The notes under the pieces are model-generated. The model made no database searches. It was not told the DNA's origin and worked only from the letters and a program-made list of their open reading frames with translations. A DNA stretch of 64,000 nt from Roseimicrobium gellanilyticum (GTDB lineage: Bacteria; Verrucomicrobiota; Verrucomicrobiia; Verrucomicrobiales; Verrucomicrobiaceae). Below, one piece after another: positions 43,329-52,453 of the stretch. The stretch is from contig NZ_QNRR01000002.1 of the NCBI RefSeq assembly GCF_003315205.1, positions 714,881 through 778,880 on the forward strand, given 5' to 3'. Made by a program: the position numbers and the translations under genes. Position 1 is the stretch's first letter. The number at the start of each line of letters is the position of its first letter.

Positions 43329-46300
43329 ATGAAGAATCCCCCTCCGCAATTCACTTCGTTTCACAATATTCGTTCGTCCCAGGGAATTGCCCTGATCATG
43401 GTGCTGGTGGCCATCACCATGGTATCTCTGCTGATACTGGCATTCCTTGCCAGTGCCCGCACGGAACACCGTGCGGCCTCGGCCTTTTCGAACGTTGCCC
43501 AGGCACGCAACCTCTCTGAGCTGCCTGTAAATTTAGTCATCGGGCAGATCCGTCGTGCCACGGAACAGAATGGCCTGGAGCAGACGTGGGCCTCGCAGCC
43601 CGGATTGATTCGGGTGTTCGGGACGGAGCCGGATCCGCAGAACACAGGAACACGCTCCAAAACCGTCGCCCTATATAAGTTGTATTCAGACGAGACCATG
43701 GTGGTCATGAGATCCAATGCGAGCGCCACGGCGAATGGTATGAACATCAATGAGGTGAAAACCGCCCTCGATGCCGATGTTCAAGGCGTGCCGGACTGGC
43801 AGAAGACTCCGGGAATGTACGTGGACATCAATGAACCGGCCGTGGCTCTTGTGGAAGGCTCCGACAAGGTGCAGGCGGTGTTTCCCATCAGCGATCCTCG
43901 TGCCAGGTTCGCTCGCGACAACGGACGGGCCGTGGATGGTTTCCAGTTCGATGACAAGGCGGTGCCGGGTACGGTAGCACCTTCAGGTCCCGATGACGTG
44001 ACTGCGCGTCTGCCCATGCCCGTGAAGTGGCTCTACGTCCTTGCCGATGGTCAGCTCGCAGCTCCCAAAGGTGGAAACGCTGAGACAGGTCTGGCATTTG
44101 ACGATGCGACAGCACCGTCCTCCATTCCTTCGGCAACGAATCCCATCGTAGGGCGTGTCGCATTCTGGACTGACGATGAGAGCACGAAAATCAATGTAAA
44201 CACCGCGACGGAAGGAACGGCATGGGATGTGCCTCGCGCCTACACGGCCACCACGGTGAAGTTTGCCCGTCGACAGCCCGCGCAGAACGAATACTCACGT
44301 TACCCAGGGCACCCTGCGCAAACATCATTGAGCCCGGTCTTTCAGGCCTTCGGTTCCTCCCTGATCGTGGAGCCTTTCATGAGCGACAATGAGCTGGCGG
44401 CCGTATTGAAGCGTTACCACCAGTTCAGCCCGCGCACGCCGTGGGGTGGCAGTAAGGGAGGCACCATCGCACCCTCCGCTGCCGTCCTGATGGACAAGGA
44501 CGATCGGCTCTATACCACGCTCGACGAACTCGTGTTCGACCGGAATCGCAAGGAGCAGGATCCGATGTTGAGCCGTCAGGACATCGCGGCTGCGCGCTTC
44601 TTTCTCACTCCGCATAGTCGTGCACCTGAGTTGAACCTTTTCAATCAACCGCGAGTGATGCTTTGGCCCATCTCGGCGGACAGCGCGGAGCGCAATGCCA
44701 AGGACAAGCTGTTGGCGTTCGTCGGCACGGGTGGAGGCAAGGCATGGTACTTCTCCCGCCTGCGAAACTTCAAGAGCTTGACTGATGCTGGTTCCGCACA
44801 GAGCACCAGAGGCGATCTGGACCTGCAGGGCGGCGCCGGCAACGCTGCGCTGAAGCGCAATCGCGAACTTTATGAGAGCCACCTGATCCCGCTTACTGGC
44901 GGCAACAACGGTCAAGCGGCTTCGGCGCATAACATCCCCGGCTTCGGTGGGAACTTTGCCGCGAAATACACGGTGCCAAGGCGCAATCAGATCCTCACTG
45001 AGATGGTGGACTTCATCCGGTGGTCTGTGAATAGCTACAGTACCGGTCTTGCGCCTTCGTACACTTACACACCACCGCGCACGGGAGTCAGGACCGCGGA
45101 ATCCTCCGCAGTGCCTCTCATTCCCGGCAATGGCACGAAGGGCTTCGGGAGATTTCCCTCCATCACGGAGGCCGCGATCGTGTTCATGGCAACGAGCAAG
45201 AACAACGCCACGGGAGCAACGACCCGCATGCAGGCGTTCATTGCTCTGGAGCCATACATTCCCACCACCGGAGCTCCGGCGGCCACGGCAAATGTGCGCT
45301 ATCGTATTTCTGGTTTGAATGGATTCACCGTCAATGGGGTTCCCGTCTCATTCCCTGACGTGGATATGATCCGGTGCAACACGGCTGCCGGTTATCTGGA
45401 CTCCGGAGGCAGCACCGCCTTTTCCGGATTCGCGGCTCAATTCAAAAAGGCGAATCTCAGTTCCAGTGCCTCGGACCAGACGACGTCCGCTCGCCAGTTG
45501 GCAAGAGGGAACGAAGACAACGCCTTCCCCTTCTACAGTGCGCTCATCCCCGTGAATCCGACAGCGTCCGATTTCACCTTCAGCGGTGGCACCATCGCCA
45601 TTGAGGTGCTGACCGGCTTCTCGGACGCGGCCAGCGCGGAGCTTGTGCAGACACTGCATCTGACTTTCCCACCAACGACGCTGAAGGTGCCGAAGATGGT
45701 AAGCGAGGAATACAATACTCTGGCCAAGCGCATGCAAGTGAATGCCGGAGAGTTCGTGAAGTCCTTGATCCAACAAGGGGACATCACACGTAGCGTGGAA
45801 GTGGATGTGAATGGCCCCTCTCGAGGAGATCTTCGCCTTCTTTCCGCCATGAGTGATGTGCCCACCTCGTGGTTCACCACTCATCCCAGCTACACGGATT
45901 CCAATGTGGAGCGCCTGCATTTTCTCCGGCAGGGAAATCAGATGGTCGCCGGGCAGTTTGGTCCTGGTGATGGAGCTGGTGGTCCTCTAGGAGTATCTCG
46001 CAGCCAGAACCGGGCCGCCACGGTGAATACCGCAGGCACATTGGTCCGGGGCATCTGGTATGCACGTGACTCCACTCCTGCCGTAGGTCGCGGACAGGAT
46101 GGAGCGTTCAATACCAAGAATCGCCCTGGCGATTTCGACAATGGCACGGGACGCATCGAAGACGGTCCGTACATCAACAAGGCGGATGAGAACAACATCA
46201 TCACAAACAACCAGGCGGATGATGGCAGCCTTGGCTACTTCAGCCGGCACTCATTCACGGTGGAGGATGGTGTGACCTTCAGTCCCAATCGCCAGATCGC

Positions 46301-47267
46301 CTCGGCCATTGCATTCGGCTCACTGCCCTCAGGCATCTTCAGCAACCTGCCTGCGGATGTGCACAAACCCTGGCAGACCCTGTTGTTCTCACCCATTCCT
46401 CCCTCACGTACTACTCCTGCCAACGCACAGCCAGACGAGGACGATCATGAAGGATTCAAAGGTCCACGTGATCACCTCTGGCTCGACCTCTTCTGGATGC
46501 CGGTGGTCGAACCGTATGCCATCAGCGAGTCCTTTGCCACGGCTGGCAAGATCAACATGAACTACCAGTTGATGCCGTTCCGTCACATTGAACGCAGCAC
46601 GGGCATGCATGCCGCCCTGAAGCCCGTAATGCTCAGCGCCATCAGCCCTAACTCGGTCGGAGGCACCAATTCTGCCGGTTATGACAACGTGGGCGGGAAC
46701 AACTACAAGGAAGGCACCTTGCACAAGTACGAGTTGCACTACCACGTGAACCGCAGCGAGACGCTCAAGGGGCTTTCCGGGAGATTCACCTCAGGTGATG
46801 TCTTTCGGTCTCCCTCGGAGATCTGCGAAATCTTCCTTGTTCCCCAACGGCGCAGCGGTGCCAGCTACAACCCTGACGCCAACCCGCCTCCTGCCAACTA
46901 CAACGACATGGTGACGTGGTGGAATGGAGACATGAACGCTCCAGATGCCTTTGAACCAACCGGGGACAACAGCCGCGAAGCTCCCTATAACCAGCTCTAT
47001 CCAAGGCTGACGACCAAGTCGAATACCTTCACGGTCCACTTCCGTGTGCAAACCTTGAGAAAGGCGCGCAGTACGGATGCGGCGCACTGGTTCGAGGACA
47101 AAGATGAAGTCCTTTCGGAACATCGCGGCTCCGCAACACTCGAGCGTTATCTGGATCCGCAGGATCCGGAGCTTGCTGCCCTGGGCAACAATGGACCCAG
47201 TGACACCCAAAGCTGGGATCGCTACTACAGATTCCGCATCATCGAACGCAAAGTCTTCTCCCCCTGA
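43329..47267 (+). CDS. Verru_Chthon cassette protein A
   Basis: Product of 1312 aa from ATG 43329 (MKNPPPQFTSFHN); the frame opens at 43248. After a short charged leader comes a hydrophobic segment SSQGIALIMVLVAITMVSLLILAFLASAR, like the GspK/PilX start (GxALxxVLxxL). Unlike B-D it lacks the Glu after the processing Gly. The rest is a large, probably exported domain rich in Asn, Gly and Pro without recognised catalytic motifs. By name and neighbours it is protein A of the four-gene Verru_Chthon cassette. GspK-like proteins cap pseudopilus tips; a similar place is inference. It ends 11 bases before protein B's ATG. Confidence 0.85.
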   Translation: MKNPPPQFTSFHNIRSSQGIALIMVLVAITMVSLLILAFLASARTEHRAASAFSNVAQARNLSELPVNLVIGQIRRATEQNGLEQTWASQPGLIRVFGTEPDPQNTGTRSKTVALYKLYSDETMVVMRSNASATANGMNINEVKTALDADVQGVPDWQKTPGMYVDINEPAVALVEGSDKVQAVFPISDPRARFARDNGRAVDGFQFDDKAVPGTVAPSGPDDVTARLPMPVKWLYVLADGQLAAPKGGNAETGLAFDDATAPSSIPSATNPIVGRVAFWTDDESTKINVNTATEGTAWDVPRAYTATTVKFARRQPAQNEYSRYPGHPAQTSLSPVFQAFGSSLIVEPFMSDNELAAVLKRYHQFSPRTPWGGSKGGTIAPSAAVLMDKDDRLYTTLDELVFDRNRKEQDPMLSRQDIAAARFFLTPHSRAPELNLFNQPRVMLWPISADSAERNAKDKLLAFVGTGGGKAWYFSRLRNFKSLTDAGSAQSTRGDLDLQGGAGNAALKRNRELYESHLIPLTGGNNGQAASAHNIPGFGGNFAAKYTVPRRNQILTEMVDFIRWSVNSYSTGLAPSYTYTPPRTGVRTAESSAVPLIPGNGTKGFGRFPSITEAAIVFMATSKNNATGATTRMQAFIALEPYIPTTGAPAATANVRYRISGLNGFTVNGVPVSFPDVDMIRCNTAAGYLDSGGSTAFSGFAAQFKKANLSSSASDQTTSARQLARGNEDNAFPFYSALIPVNPTASDFTFSGGTIAIEVLTGFSDAASAELVQTLHLTFPPTTLKVPKMVSEEYNTLAKRMQVNAGEFVKSLIQQGDITRSVEVDVNGPSRGDLRLLSAMSDVPTSWFTTHPSYTDSNVERLHFLRQGNQMVAGQFGPGDGAGGPLGVSRSQNRAATVNTAGTLVRGIWYARDSTPAVGRGQDGAFNTKNRPGDFDNGTGRIEDGPYINKADENNIITNNQADDGSLGYFSRHSFTVEDGVTFSPNRQIASAIAFGSLPSGIFSNLPADVHKPWQTLLFSPIPPSRTTPANAQPDEDDHEGFKGPRDHLWLDLFWMPVVEPYAISESFATAGKINMNYQLMPFRHIERSTGMHAALKPVMLSAISPNSVGGTNSAGYDNVGGNNYKEGTLHKYELHYHVNRSETLKGLSGRFTSGDVFRSPSEICEIFLVPQRRSGASYNPDANPPPANYNDMVTWWNGDMNAPDAFEPTGDNSREAPYNQLYPRLTTKSNTFTVHFRVQTLRKARSTDAAHWFEDKDEVLSEHRGSATLERYLDPQDPELAALGNNGPSDTQSWDRYYRFRIIERKVFSP

Positions 47268-47278
47268 GCTTGCTTCTC

Positions 47279-47815
47279 ATGCAAAAACACCCCCCCTCCA
47301 TCACTACCCGGGCGTTCTCACTGCCCGAAGTCGCCCTCTCTCTGGGCATCGCCACCACGGCACTACTCACACTGATCTCGCTCCTGCCATTCGGCCTGGA
47401 TACCTTGCGCGAGTCCAGCAGCAAACAAGCCGAGGCCCGCATCCTCCAATCCGTACTGGACCGGTACCAATCCGGCATCTGGATGGAGAAGGACTCGGCC
47501 GGGGGCACCGGCAATGTATTGCTCAAGGATAGGCTGCTCTATTTTGACCAGACAGGCACCGAGATGGAAGATGCCTCCAGCGTCGAGTGCGACTATGTGG
47601 TGCAGATTCATATCGACGGTCCTCCCACCTTGCACGGAGATGCCAGCGACAATCCCTACCTGCGTCGCGTGCGGGTACGAGTAAGCGACCGGCCCAATGA
47701 TCCCCAGCGGGCCTTTGCAGATGGCTCCGGACACTACCACGAGCACAGCGTGTGGATCGCGCTTCTGGACCAGACTGGACCCCTGATGGGCCCTCTCCAT
47801 TCCTCTGAGCTGTGA
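47279..47815 (+). CDS. Verru_Chthon cassette protein B (pseudopilin-like)
   Basis: Product of 178 aa from ATG 47279 (MQKHPPSITTRAFSLPEVALSLGIATTALL). RAFSLPE is a type IV pilin-type prepilin peptidase site with Glu five residues after the cleavage point, followed by a hydrophobic helix. The exported domain has beta-strand character and ends in HSVWIALLDQTGP. Its stop overlaps the GTG of protein C (GTGA). It is the second gene of the cassette. Confidence 0.85.
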   Translation: MQKHPPSITTRAFSLPEVALSLGIATTALLTLISLLPFGLDTLRESSSKQAEARILQSVLDRYQSGIWMEKDSAGGTGNVLLKDRLLYFDQTGTEMEDASSVECDYVVQIHIDGPPTLHGDASDNPYLRRVRVRVSDRPNDPQRAFADGSGHYHEHSVWIALLDQTGPLMGPLHSSEL

Positions 47816-48876
47816 AAAGAACGCCTTCGCCTCACGGCTTCACTTTGATCGAGGTGCTGGTGTCCGTCTCCGTGCTCGCGCTGATGCTGACCATCCTCGC
47901 GGACATGATGACACGGACGCAAGATACCGTGACCAATGCCAGCGCGCATGCCACGGAGTTTCAGGAAGCCCGTCGTGCACTCGATGCCATCAGCAACACT
48001 CTGTCGCAGGCAACCATGGACGCGGTGTGGGCTTATCGCCGTTCCACGACGGATGCATCTGCCATCATTGGATATGATCGCACTTCCGATCATCACTTCA
48101 TTCTGGGGCCGGCATCTGATCTGTTGCGAAGGGACGCTGAGGCAGGGCAGGTGGTGTTTTTCCAGGCTCCCTTGGGGAAGACCAGGAATCAGGCAAAGAG
48201 CCGGTTGCATGACCTCGTGAATTGCTGCGGCTTCTACATCCAGTATGGAAGTGACCTCACTGAGCGTCCTGATTTCCTGAGGGCCGGGCAGGCCACAGTG
48301 CTGAATCCTGAACGCAAGCGTTTCAGGTTGATGCAATACACACAGCCTTCGGATGACAGCCTGCTGTATGGTGACGCTACGAGACTGGGGTTGAATCGGC
48401 TTTCCAATCGGAGTCAGGCGTTGCGGTGGTACCAGGATGATCTCGCCACCGCTTCCAAGCCGCTCGCGGATAACATCCTGGCATTGGTGCTAACACCATA
48501 TGCCACGCATGCCCAAGGGGCCACTACCTCGCTCTTGCCTGATCCGCAGTACCGCTACGATAGCAGGGACTTCCAGTGGAATGGCTTGAACGAAGCCAAC
48601 AAATCGCGCCGTCACCAACTCCCGCCAATGGTCAGTGTTACCATCGTCGTTGCCGAGGAGCGCAGCTTCGAAGCGCTTGTTTCCCGAAAGGGAGAGCAGG
48701 GGGCAGCAGAGGCGGTGCGAGGGGTTCTGCGAGACCGGTTCAAAGAACACGACAAGCTCAAGGTCGACCTTGAGCTGGTGCAACAAGGATTGAGTGCGCT
48801 GCGTCTGCACCACAAGGTGCTCAGCACCATGGTGGCGTTGCGTGGCTCCAAATGGATATCAGAAAATGAAATGTAG
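47812..48876 (+). CDS. Verru_Chthon cassette protein C (pseudopilin-like)
   Basis: A 354-aa protein starting at GTG 47812, which shares four bases with the stop of protein B. The N-terminal HGFTLIEVLVSVSVLALMLTILADMM is a canonical prepilin signal (GFTLIE) and helix, then a long domain with CGFYIQYGSD and SVTIVVAEERSFEALVSRKGEQGA. It resembles GspJ/PilW-type minor pseudopilins in plan. The C-terminus overlaps protein D. Confidence 0.87.
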   Translation: MKRTPSPHGFTLIEVLVSVSVLALMLTILADMMTRTQDTVTNASAHATEFQEARRALDAISNTLSQATMDAVWAYRRSTTDASAIIGYDRTSDHHFILGPASDLLRRDAEAGQVVFFQAPLGKTRNQAKSRLHDLVNCCGFYIQYGSDLTERPDFLRAGQATVLNPERKRFRLMQYTQPSDDSLLYGDATRLGLNRLSNRSQALRWYQDDLATASKPLADNILALVLTPYATHAQGATTSLLPDPQYRYDSRDFQWNGLNEANKSRRHQLPPMVSVTIVVAEERSFEALVSRKGEQGAAEAVRGVLRDRFKEHDKLKVDLELVQQGLSALRLHHKVLSTMVALRGSKWISENEM

Positions 48877-49483
48877 CAAATGGACATCACGCAGACACGG
48901 AGCCTTCACCCTCGTGGAGATTCTTGTCGTGATCACGCTCGTCGGCATGTTGATTACCATGGCGGCTCTCACCGTGCCCGGCGCGCTTGCCAGTCAGCGG
49001 CTCTCGGCTGCGGCTCGCCAGCTGTCCGCTGATCTCAATCATGCCACACTTATGGCACGAAAGGAAAATCGTCCGGTGGAGGTGCGTTTCTATCTGATGG
49101 ATCCGCTCATGCCACCGGGGGAGGTCGCGTGTCGCGGGTACCAAGTTGCTGTGGTCACAGGCTGGGATGCGGAAGGGCGACCAACCACGAGCTTGGATGC
49201 AGAAATGCAGCGCCTACCGGATGATGTGCTCCTCATGCCGAGCCCCACCTACAACACGCTTCATGGCAAGGCGATTCATGACAATGACAATTCAAACGCT
49301 GGAGGCGGCGCACCGTATGTCAGCTATTTCATCAACGGTGATGGAACGACCACGTTGCCCAGTCAGGCACCGGCCGTACTCACCTTGGTACGTGAGACCT
49401 CCGGTCGCATCCCTGCTTCACTGCCTTCGGATTACCGATCCGTGGTGATCGATCCTCAGACACATTTGTGCCGACTTTACTAA
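48866..49483 (+). CDS. Verru_Chthon cassette protein D (pseudopilin-like)
   Basis: Product of 205 aa from ATG 48866, overlapping the end of protein C by 11 bases. The prepilin site is GAFTLVEILVVITLVGMLITMAAL, followed by RLSAAARQLSADLNHATLMARKENRPVEVRF, a GspH/FimT-like pattern. The exported part ends in DYRSVVIDPQTHLCRLY. It is the last gene of the cassette, followed by about 510 bases without a gene and then a convergent PEP-CTERM gene. Confidence 0.87.
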   Translation: MKCSKWTSRRHGAFTLVEILVVITLVGMLITMAALTVPGALASQRLSAAARQLSADLNHATLMARKENRPVEVRFYLMDPLMPPGEVACRGYQVAVVTGWDAEGRPTTSLDAEMQRLPDDVLLMPSPTYNTLHGKAIHDNDNSNAGGGAPYVSYFINGDGTTTLPSQAPAVLTLVRETSGRIPASLPSDYRSVVIDPQTHLCRLY

Positions 49484-49993
49484 CTTGATGGGAGCATGGG
49501 ATGCTTTGACCCTGCACTTGTTTTTCTTGGGCAAAGACTCGCTTTTAGCACATCGGCTGTACACACCTTCAGGTGCATTCAGCTTTGCGGTGCGAGGTGG
49601 CGGTGCACGCCGCAAGGATCGGCAGGTTGTTAGAGCACTTTGGATAAATCCAACCGCAGAGCTTCTGATAGCGCTTTCCCGAATCTGCTCCTGCAGCTGC
49701 CGGTTGTTTTGGTAGAGATGCTGAAGGCCCTGGACTGTGCGCAGCACTGCTGCTGCTTTCCTCAGTGCAGCCTGCTGCACGCCCTGTTGCGACGAAGTCG
49801 CCAGGCTTTAATCGTTCCACGTTTGCTCGCAAGGCGGAAGGCCGGCCACCGTGCAGTATTGGAGTTGCGAGAACGGCGACTCGCCCCTGCCACCCCCAGA
49901 TCGATATGCGTTGAATGCCTCACGCACCTGCTCGCAGCCAGCATGATGTCAGCTGCGAGCCAAAGTTCAGCATGCTTTTTGACGAGCACGGTA
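49484..49993. other. Intergenic region between the cassette and the PEP-CTERM gene
   Basis: Both flanking genes end here. No convincing coding frame is seen in either strand, and no clear intrinsic terminator follows the cassette. The only structure is the GC-rich hairpin repeat at 49730-49783 annotated separately and its less structured flanks, which may be part of the same dispersed element. Confidence 0.45.
49730..49783. repeat. GC-rich hairpin repeat, copy 2
   Basis: The segment has the same ordered blocks as 7159-7215: CTGGACTG, GCGCAGC, GCTTTCC, then GTGCAGCCTGCTGCAC, a 16-base palindrome. The two copies are in the same orientation and differ by small indels. This supports a mobile or recombinogenic REP-like unit. 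Confidence 0.55.
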
Positions 49994-52453
49994 TCACTTC
50001 CGCACCGCTTTTCTGCGACGGCGCAGCATCGCGCTTGCTAGTCCAACAAGGGAAAGCATGGCCATCGAAGGTTCCGGCACCGCAGCACCCATGGCGGAAA
50101 GCATGAGGTCGTTGCCACCAAATAAAGTGCCGGTGTCAAAGTCTGCGCCATAGAACATCGCAAACTCCATGCCGTCGATGGTGACGAAGCCGTTGGCGCC
50201 CATGAGAAGGTACTGGGAAGCCAGATCGTTGTTGGACTCGTAGACCATGTTGAGGAAGTCATTTAGCCCAAAGCCATTCTCACTGACGACCACCCAGTAG
50301 CGGCTGCCTAGCCCCGTCTCACTGCCCTGCGCCCACGTGCCATTGATCACAGCACCGTCGATATTGAGGTCGCCGGTGATCGTAAGGCGGTCCGCCTTGA
50401 GTGCAGTCGAGCTGTCGAAGTTGACGAAGAGCGTGCTTTGCGATGCGGCTCCGGAAGTCGAGATGAGGTTCACATTGCCCTCGATGGTCAACTGGCCAAC
50501 GGTCGACATGGTTCCTCCGGTGATCGTACCATAGTTGCCGACCCACACGCCGCCCTCGGCTTTGATAGTTCCGGTGCCACCGATCAAACCACGACCCGTG
50601 GTATTGTTTTCCTGGCCAGCGCTATCATTTCCATGGCCAACGCGAATGCCAGCTGCGGCGCTGGTCTTTTCAAGGTAGCCATCGACAATCACGGTGCCGT
50701 TGGAGTCGTTCTGCCGCCCTACGAAAAAGAAGGCTTGGGGATCCGTCGATTGATCATAAACCCTGGCAGTCGAGCCGATGTACATGCTGCCCGTGCCTTT
50801 TTCACCGATCGTCATGTCACTGTTCAGGTGGTAGAGCTCTCCACCGGTCAAGGTGTAGGTGGCGGTGTGGCCTGCATTCAAGCCGATGGACATCGCGTTG
50901 GTCGCCGTGACCTTACCGCCGCTCTGCGTGATGGTGGCGGTGCCTGCAGACGTGTTGGTACCGAAGTCCGCTCCGGTATCCCCACCAGCGAAGAGGTTGC
51001 CTTTGATGAGCATTTCCCCCCCTTGAATATCGACGGTGGCAGTGCCAGCGCCACGAGCGAGGTTGAATGCTCCCACTTCCGCGTAGCCTGAGATGAGCCG
51101 GAAAGTGCCGTTCCCGTTCTGCCCTAGATACAGCGTGCCGCCAGCCATGACGAGCTCGCCGCCGTCCACTTGAATCAAGCCCGTGGCTGCTCCTTTGGTT
51201 GCGTTTGCCGCATTCACGCCCACCTGCATCGAGCTGTTGGCGGTGGTGTAATACTTGCCACCTTGATTCACATAGACGGCACCGTTGCTTCCTGCATTGT
51301 TGCCAATCCAATCCCAATTGGTGGAGCGGTTGATGAATTCGCCGCCACTTTCGATGGTCACGGTGCCTCTGCCGTCGTTGCCAATGTAAAGATCGCCCAC
51401 GTTGCCACCGGTATCGCGGATGAATTTGCCGTCCGTGCGGATGGTCAAGGTTCCAATGGCATTGGCACCCCTGCCGATGAAGGTGTTGTTCCTCGGAGGA
51501 GTCAGTCCACTCACAGGATCCACTGCGTTGGTCACGTGAATGTATTCAGCAGAGTTCTCCACGATCATGCGGCCTTCCCCGTTGTAGGCGATGTTCAGTT
51601 CACCATAGTACTGGGTCATCCTGGCCCCCACACCGTCCAGGTGCAGCAGTCCCTTGGTTGTGACTCCGTTGTTGGCGTTGCTGGCGGCCACCTCCACGTT
51701 TCCGCGGGCATTGAACTGCCCGCCGGCCTTGATGAGAAACACACTTTCGGTCGGAGAGGCATACCGGCCGATACGGGTGATGCTCTGGGTGATCGTCCAC
51801 TGATTGGTCGTGGCGTTGTAGACGGTGAGGGAGTTGGCGCCTTCCAGAATACCATCGGATTCGATGGTGATGAATCCCGCACTGCCGGGTGACCATGTAC
51901 CGTCCTGGGTTCCCAAATTCAGAGAAGTGGCCCGCCCGCTTGCCGCTCCGCTCAACTGGTCTCGGAGATTCAGTACTGCGGAACCGGCGGCTCCCGTACC
52001 GTCACCGATGCGGATGGTTCCCTGAGCATTGTTCTTCGCCCCCACTTGGATTTCGCCAGCTGGAAGATAGACAAAGCCACTCTTGATGTCCAACGTACCC
52101 TGACCATGGTTGCCGATACGTACCCAGGCTCCGCCCACGGTGTGGGCAAGGATGCCCCCGTCGACGGTGATGGTGTTACCATTGTCCACCCCGAAGTCGG
52201 TGGTCGCGCCACCGGAGGCATTGGTATTGCCCACACCGGTTCCCTTCCCACTATAGGTGATCGTATGACCAGCTCCAATAGTCACGCTGTCGCTCCCATT
52301 GGTACCGGTAAGGGGGGAGGTGCCTGTAGGAATCCAGATGGAAGCGGCGTCATCGATCCAGTGACCAGAGCCGTTGGAAACATACGGTTGGGCGAAGCTG
52401 GCGGATTGGAATACTGTAATAAATGAGATTGCAAAAAAACGATGTAGTGTCAT
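49994..52453 (-). CDS. PEP-CTERM beta-strand repeat protein
   Basis: An 819-aa exported protein. The signal peptide is MTLHRFFAISFITVFQSASF. The body is built from beta-strand repeats rich in Gly, Asn and Thr with recurrent phrases (IGNHGQGTLDIKSG, IGNDGRGTVTIESGGEF, VDGGELVMAGGTLYLGQNGNGT), as in autotransporter-associated beta-strand families. The C-terminus VPEPSMAMLSLVGLASAMLRRRRK is a PEP-CTERM tripartite sorting tail (Pro-Glu-Pro, hydrophobic helix, basic). Such proteins are recognised by exosortase, processed and anchored or released at the outer surface. No autotransporter barrel is present. It converges on the Verru_Chthon cassette. Confidence 0.93.
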   Translation of the reverse strand: MTLHRFFAISFITVFQSASFAQPYVSNGSGHWIDDAASIWIPTGTSPLTGTNGSDSVTIGAGHTITYSGKGTGVGNTNASGGATTDFGVDNGNTITVDGGILAHTVGGAWVRIGNHGQGTLDIKSGFVYLPAGEIQVGAKNNAQGTIRIGDGTGAAGSAVLNLRDQLSGAASGRATSLNLGTQDGTWSPGSAGFITIESDGILEGANSLTVYNATTNQWTITQSITRIGRYASPTESVFLIKAGGQFNARGNVEVAASNANNGVTTKGLLHLDGVGARMTQYYGELNIAYNGEGRMIVENSAEYIHVTNAVDPVSGLTPPRNNTFIGRGANAIGTLTIRTDGKFIRDTGGNVGDLYIGNDGRGTVTIESGGEFINRSTNWDWIGNNAGSNGAVYVNQGGKYYTTANSSMQVGVNAANATKGAATGLIQVDGGELVMAGGTLYLGQNGNGTFRLISGYAEVGAFNLARGAGTATVDIQGGEMLIKGNLFAGGDTGADFGTNTSAGTATITQSGGKVTATNAMSIGLNAGHTATYTLTGGELYHLNSDMTIGEKGTGSMYIGSTARVYDQSTDPQAFFFVGRQNDSNGTVIVDGYLEKTSAAAGIRVGHGNDSAGQENNTTGRGLIGGTGTIKAEGGVWVGNYGTITGGTMSTVGQLTIEGNVNLISTSGAASQSTLFVNFDSSTALKADRLTITGDLNIDGAVINGTWAQGSETGLGSRYWVVVSENGFGLNDFLNMVYESNNDLASQYLLMGANGFVTIDGMEFAMFYGADFDTGTLFGGNDLMLSAMGAAVPEPSMAMLSLVGLASAMLRRRRKAVRK

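Noticed and set aside
49994-52453. Classical type V autotransporter
   Set aside because: There is no C-terminal beta-barrel; the end is a PEP-CTERM tail instead.
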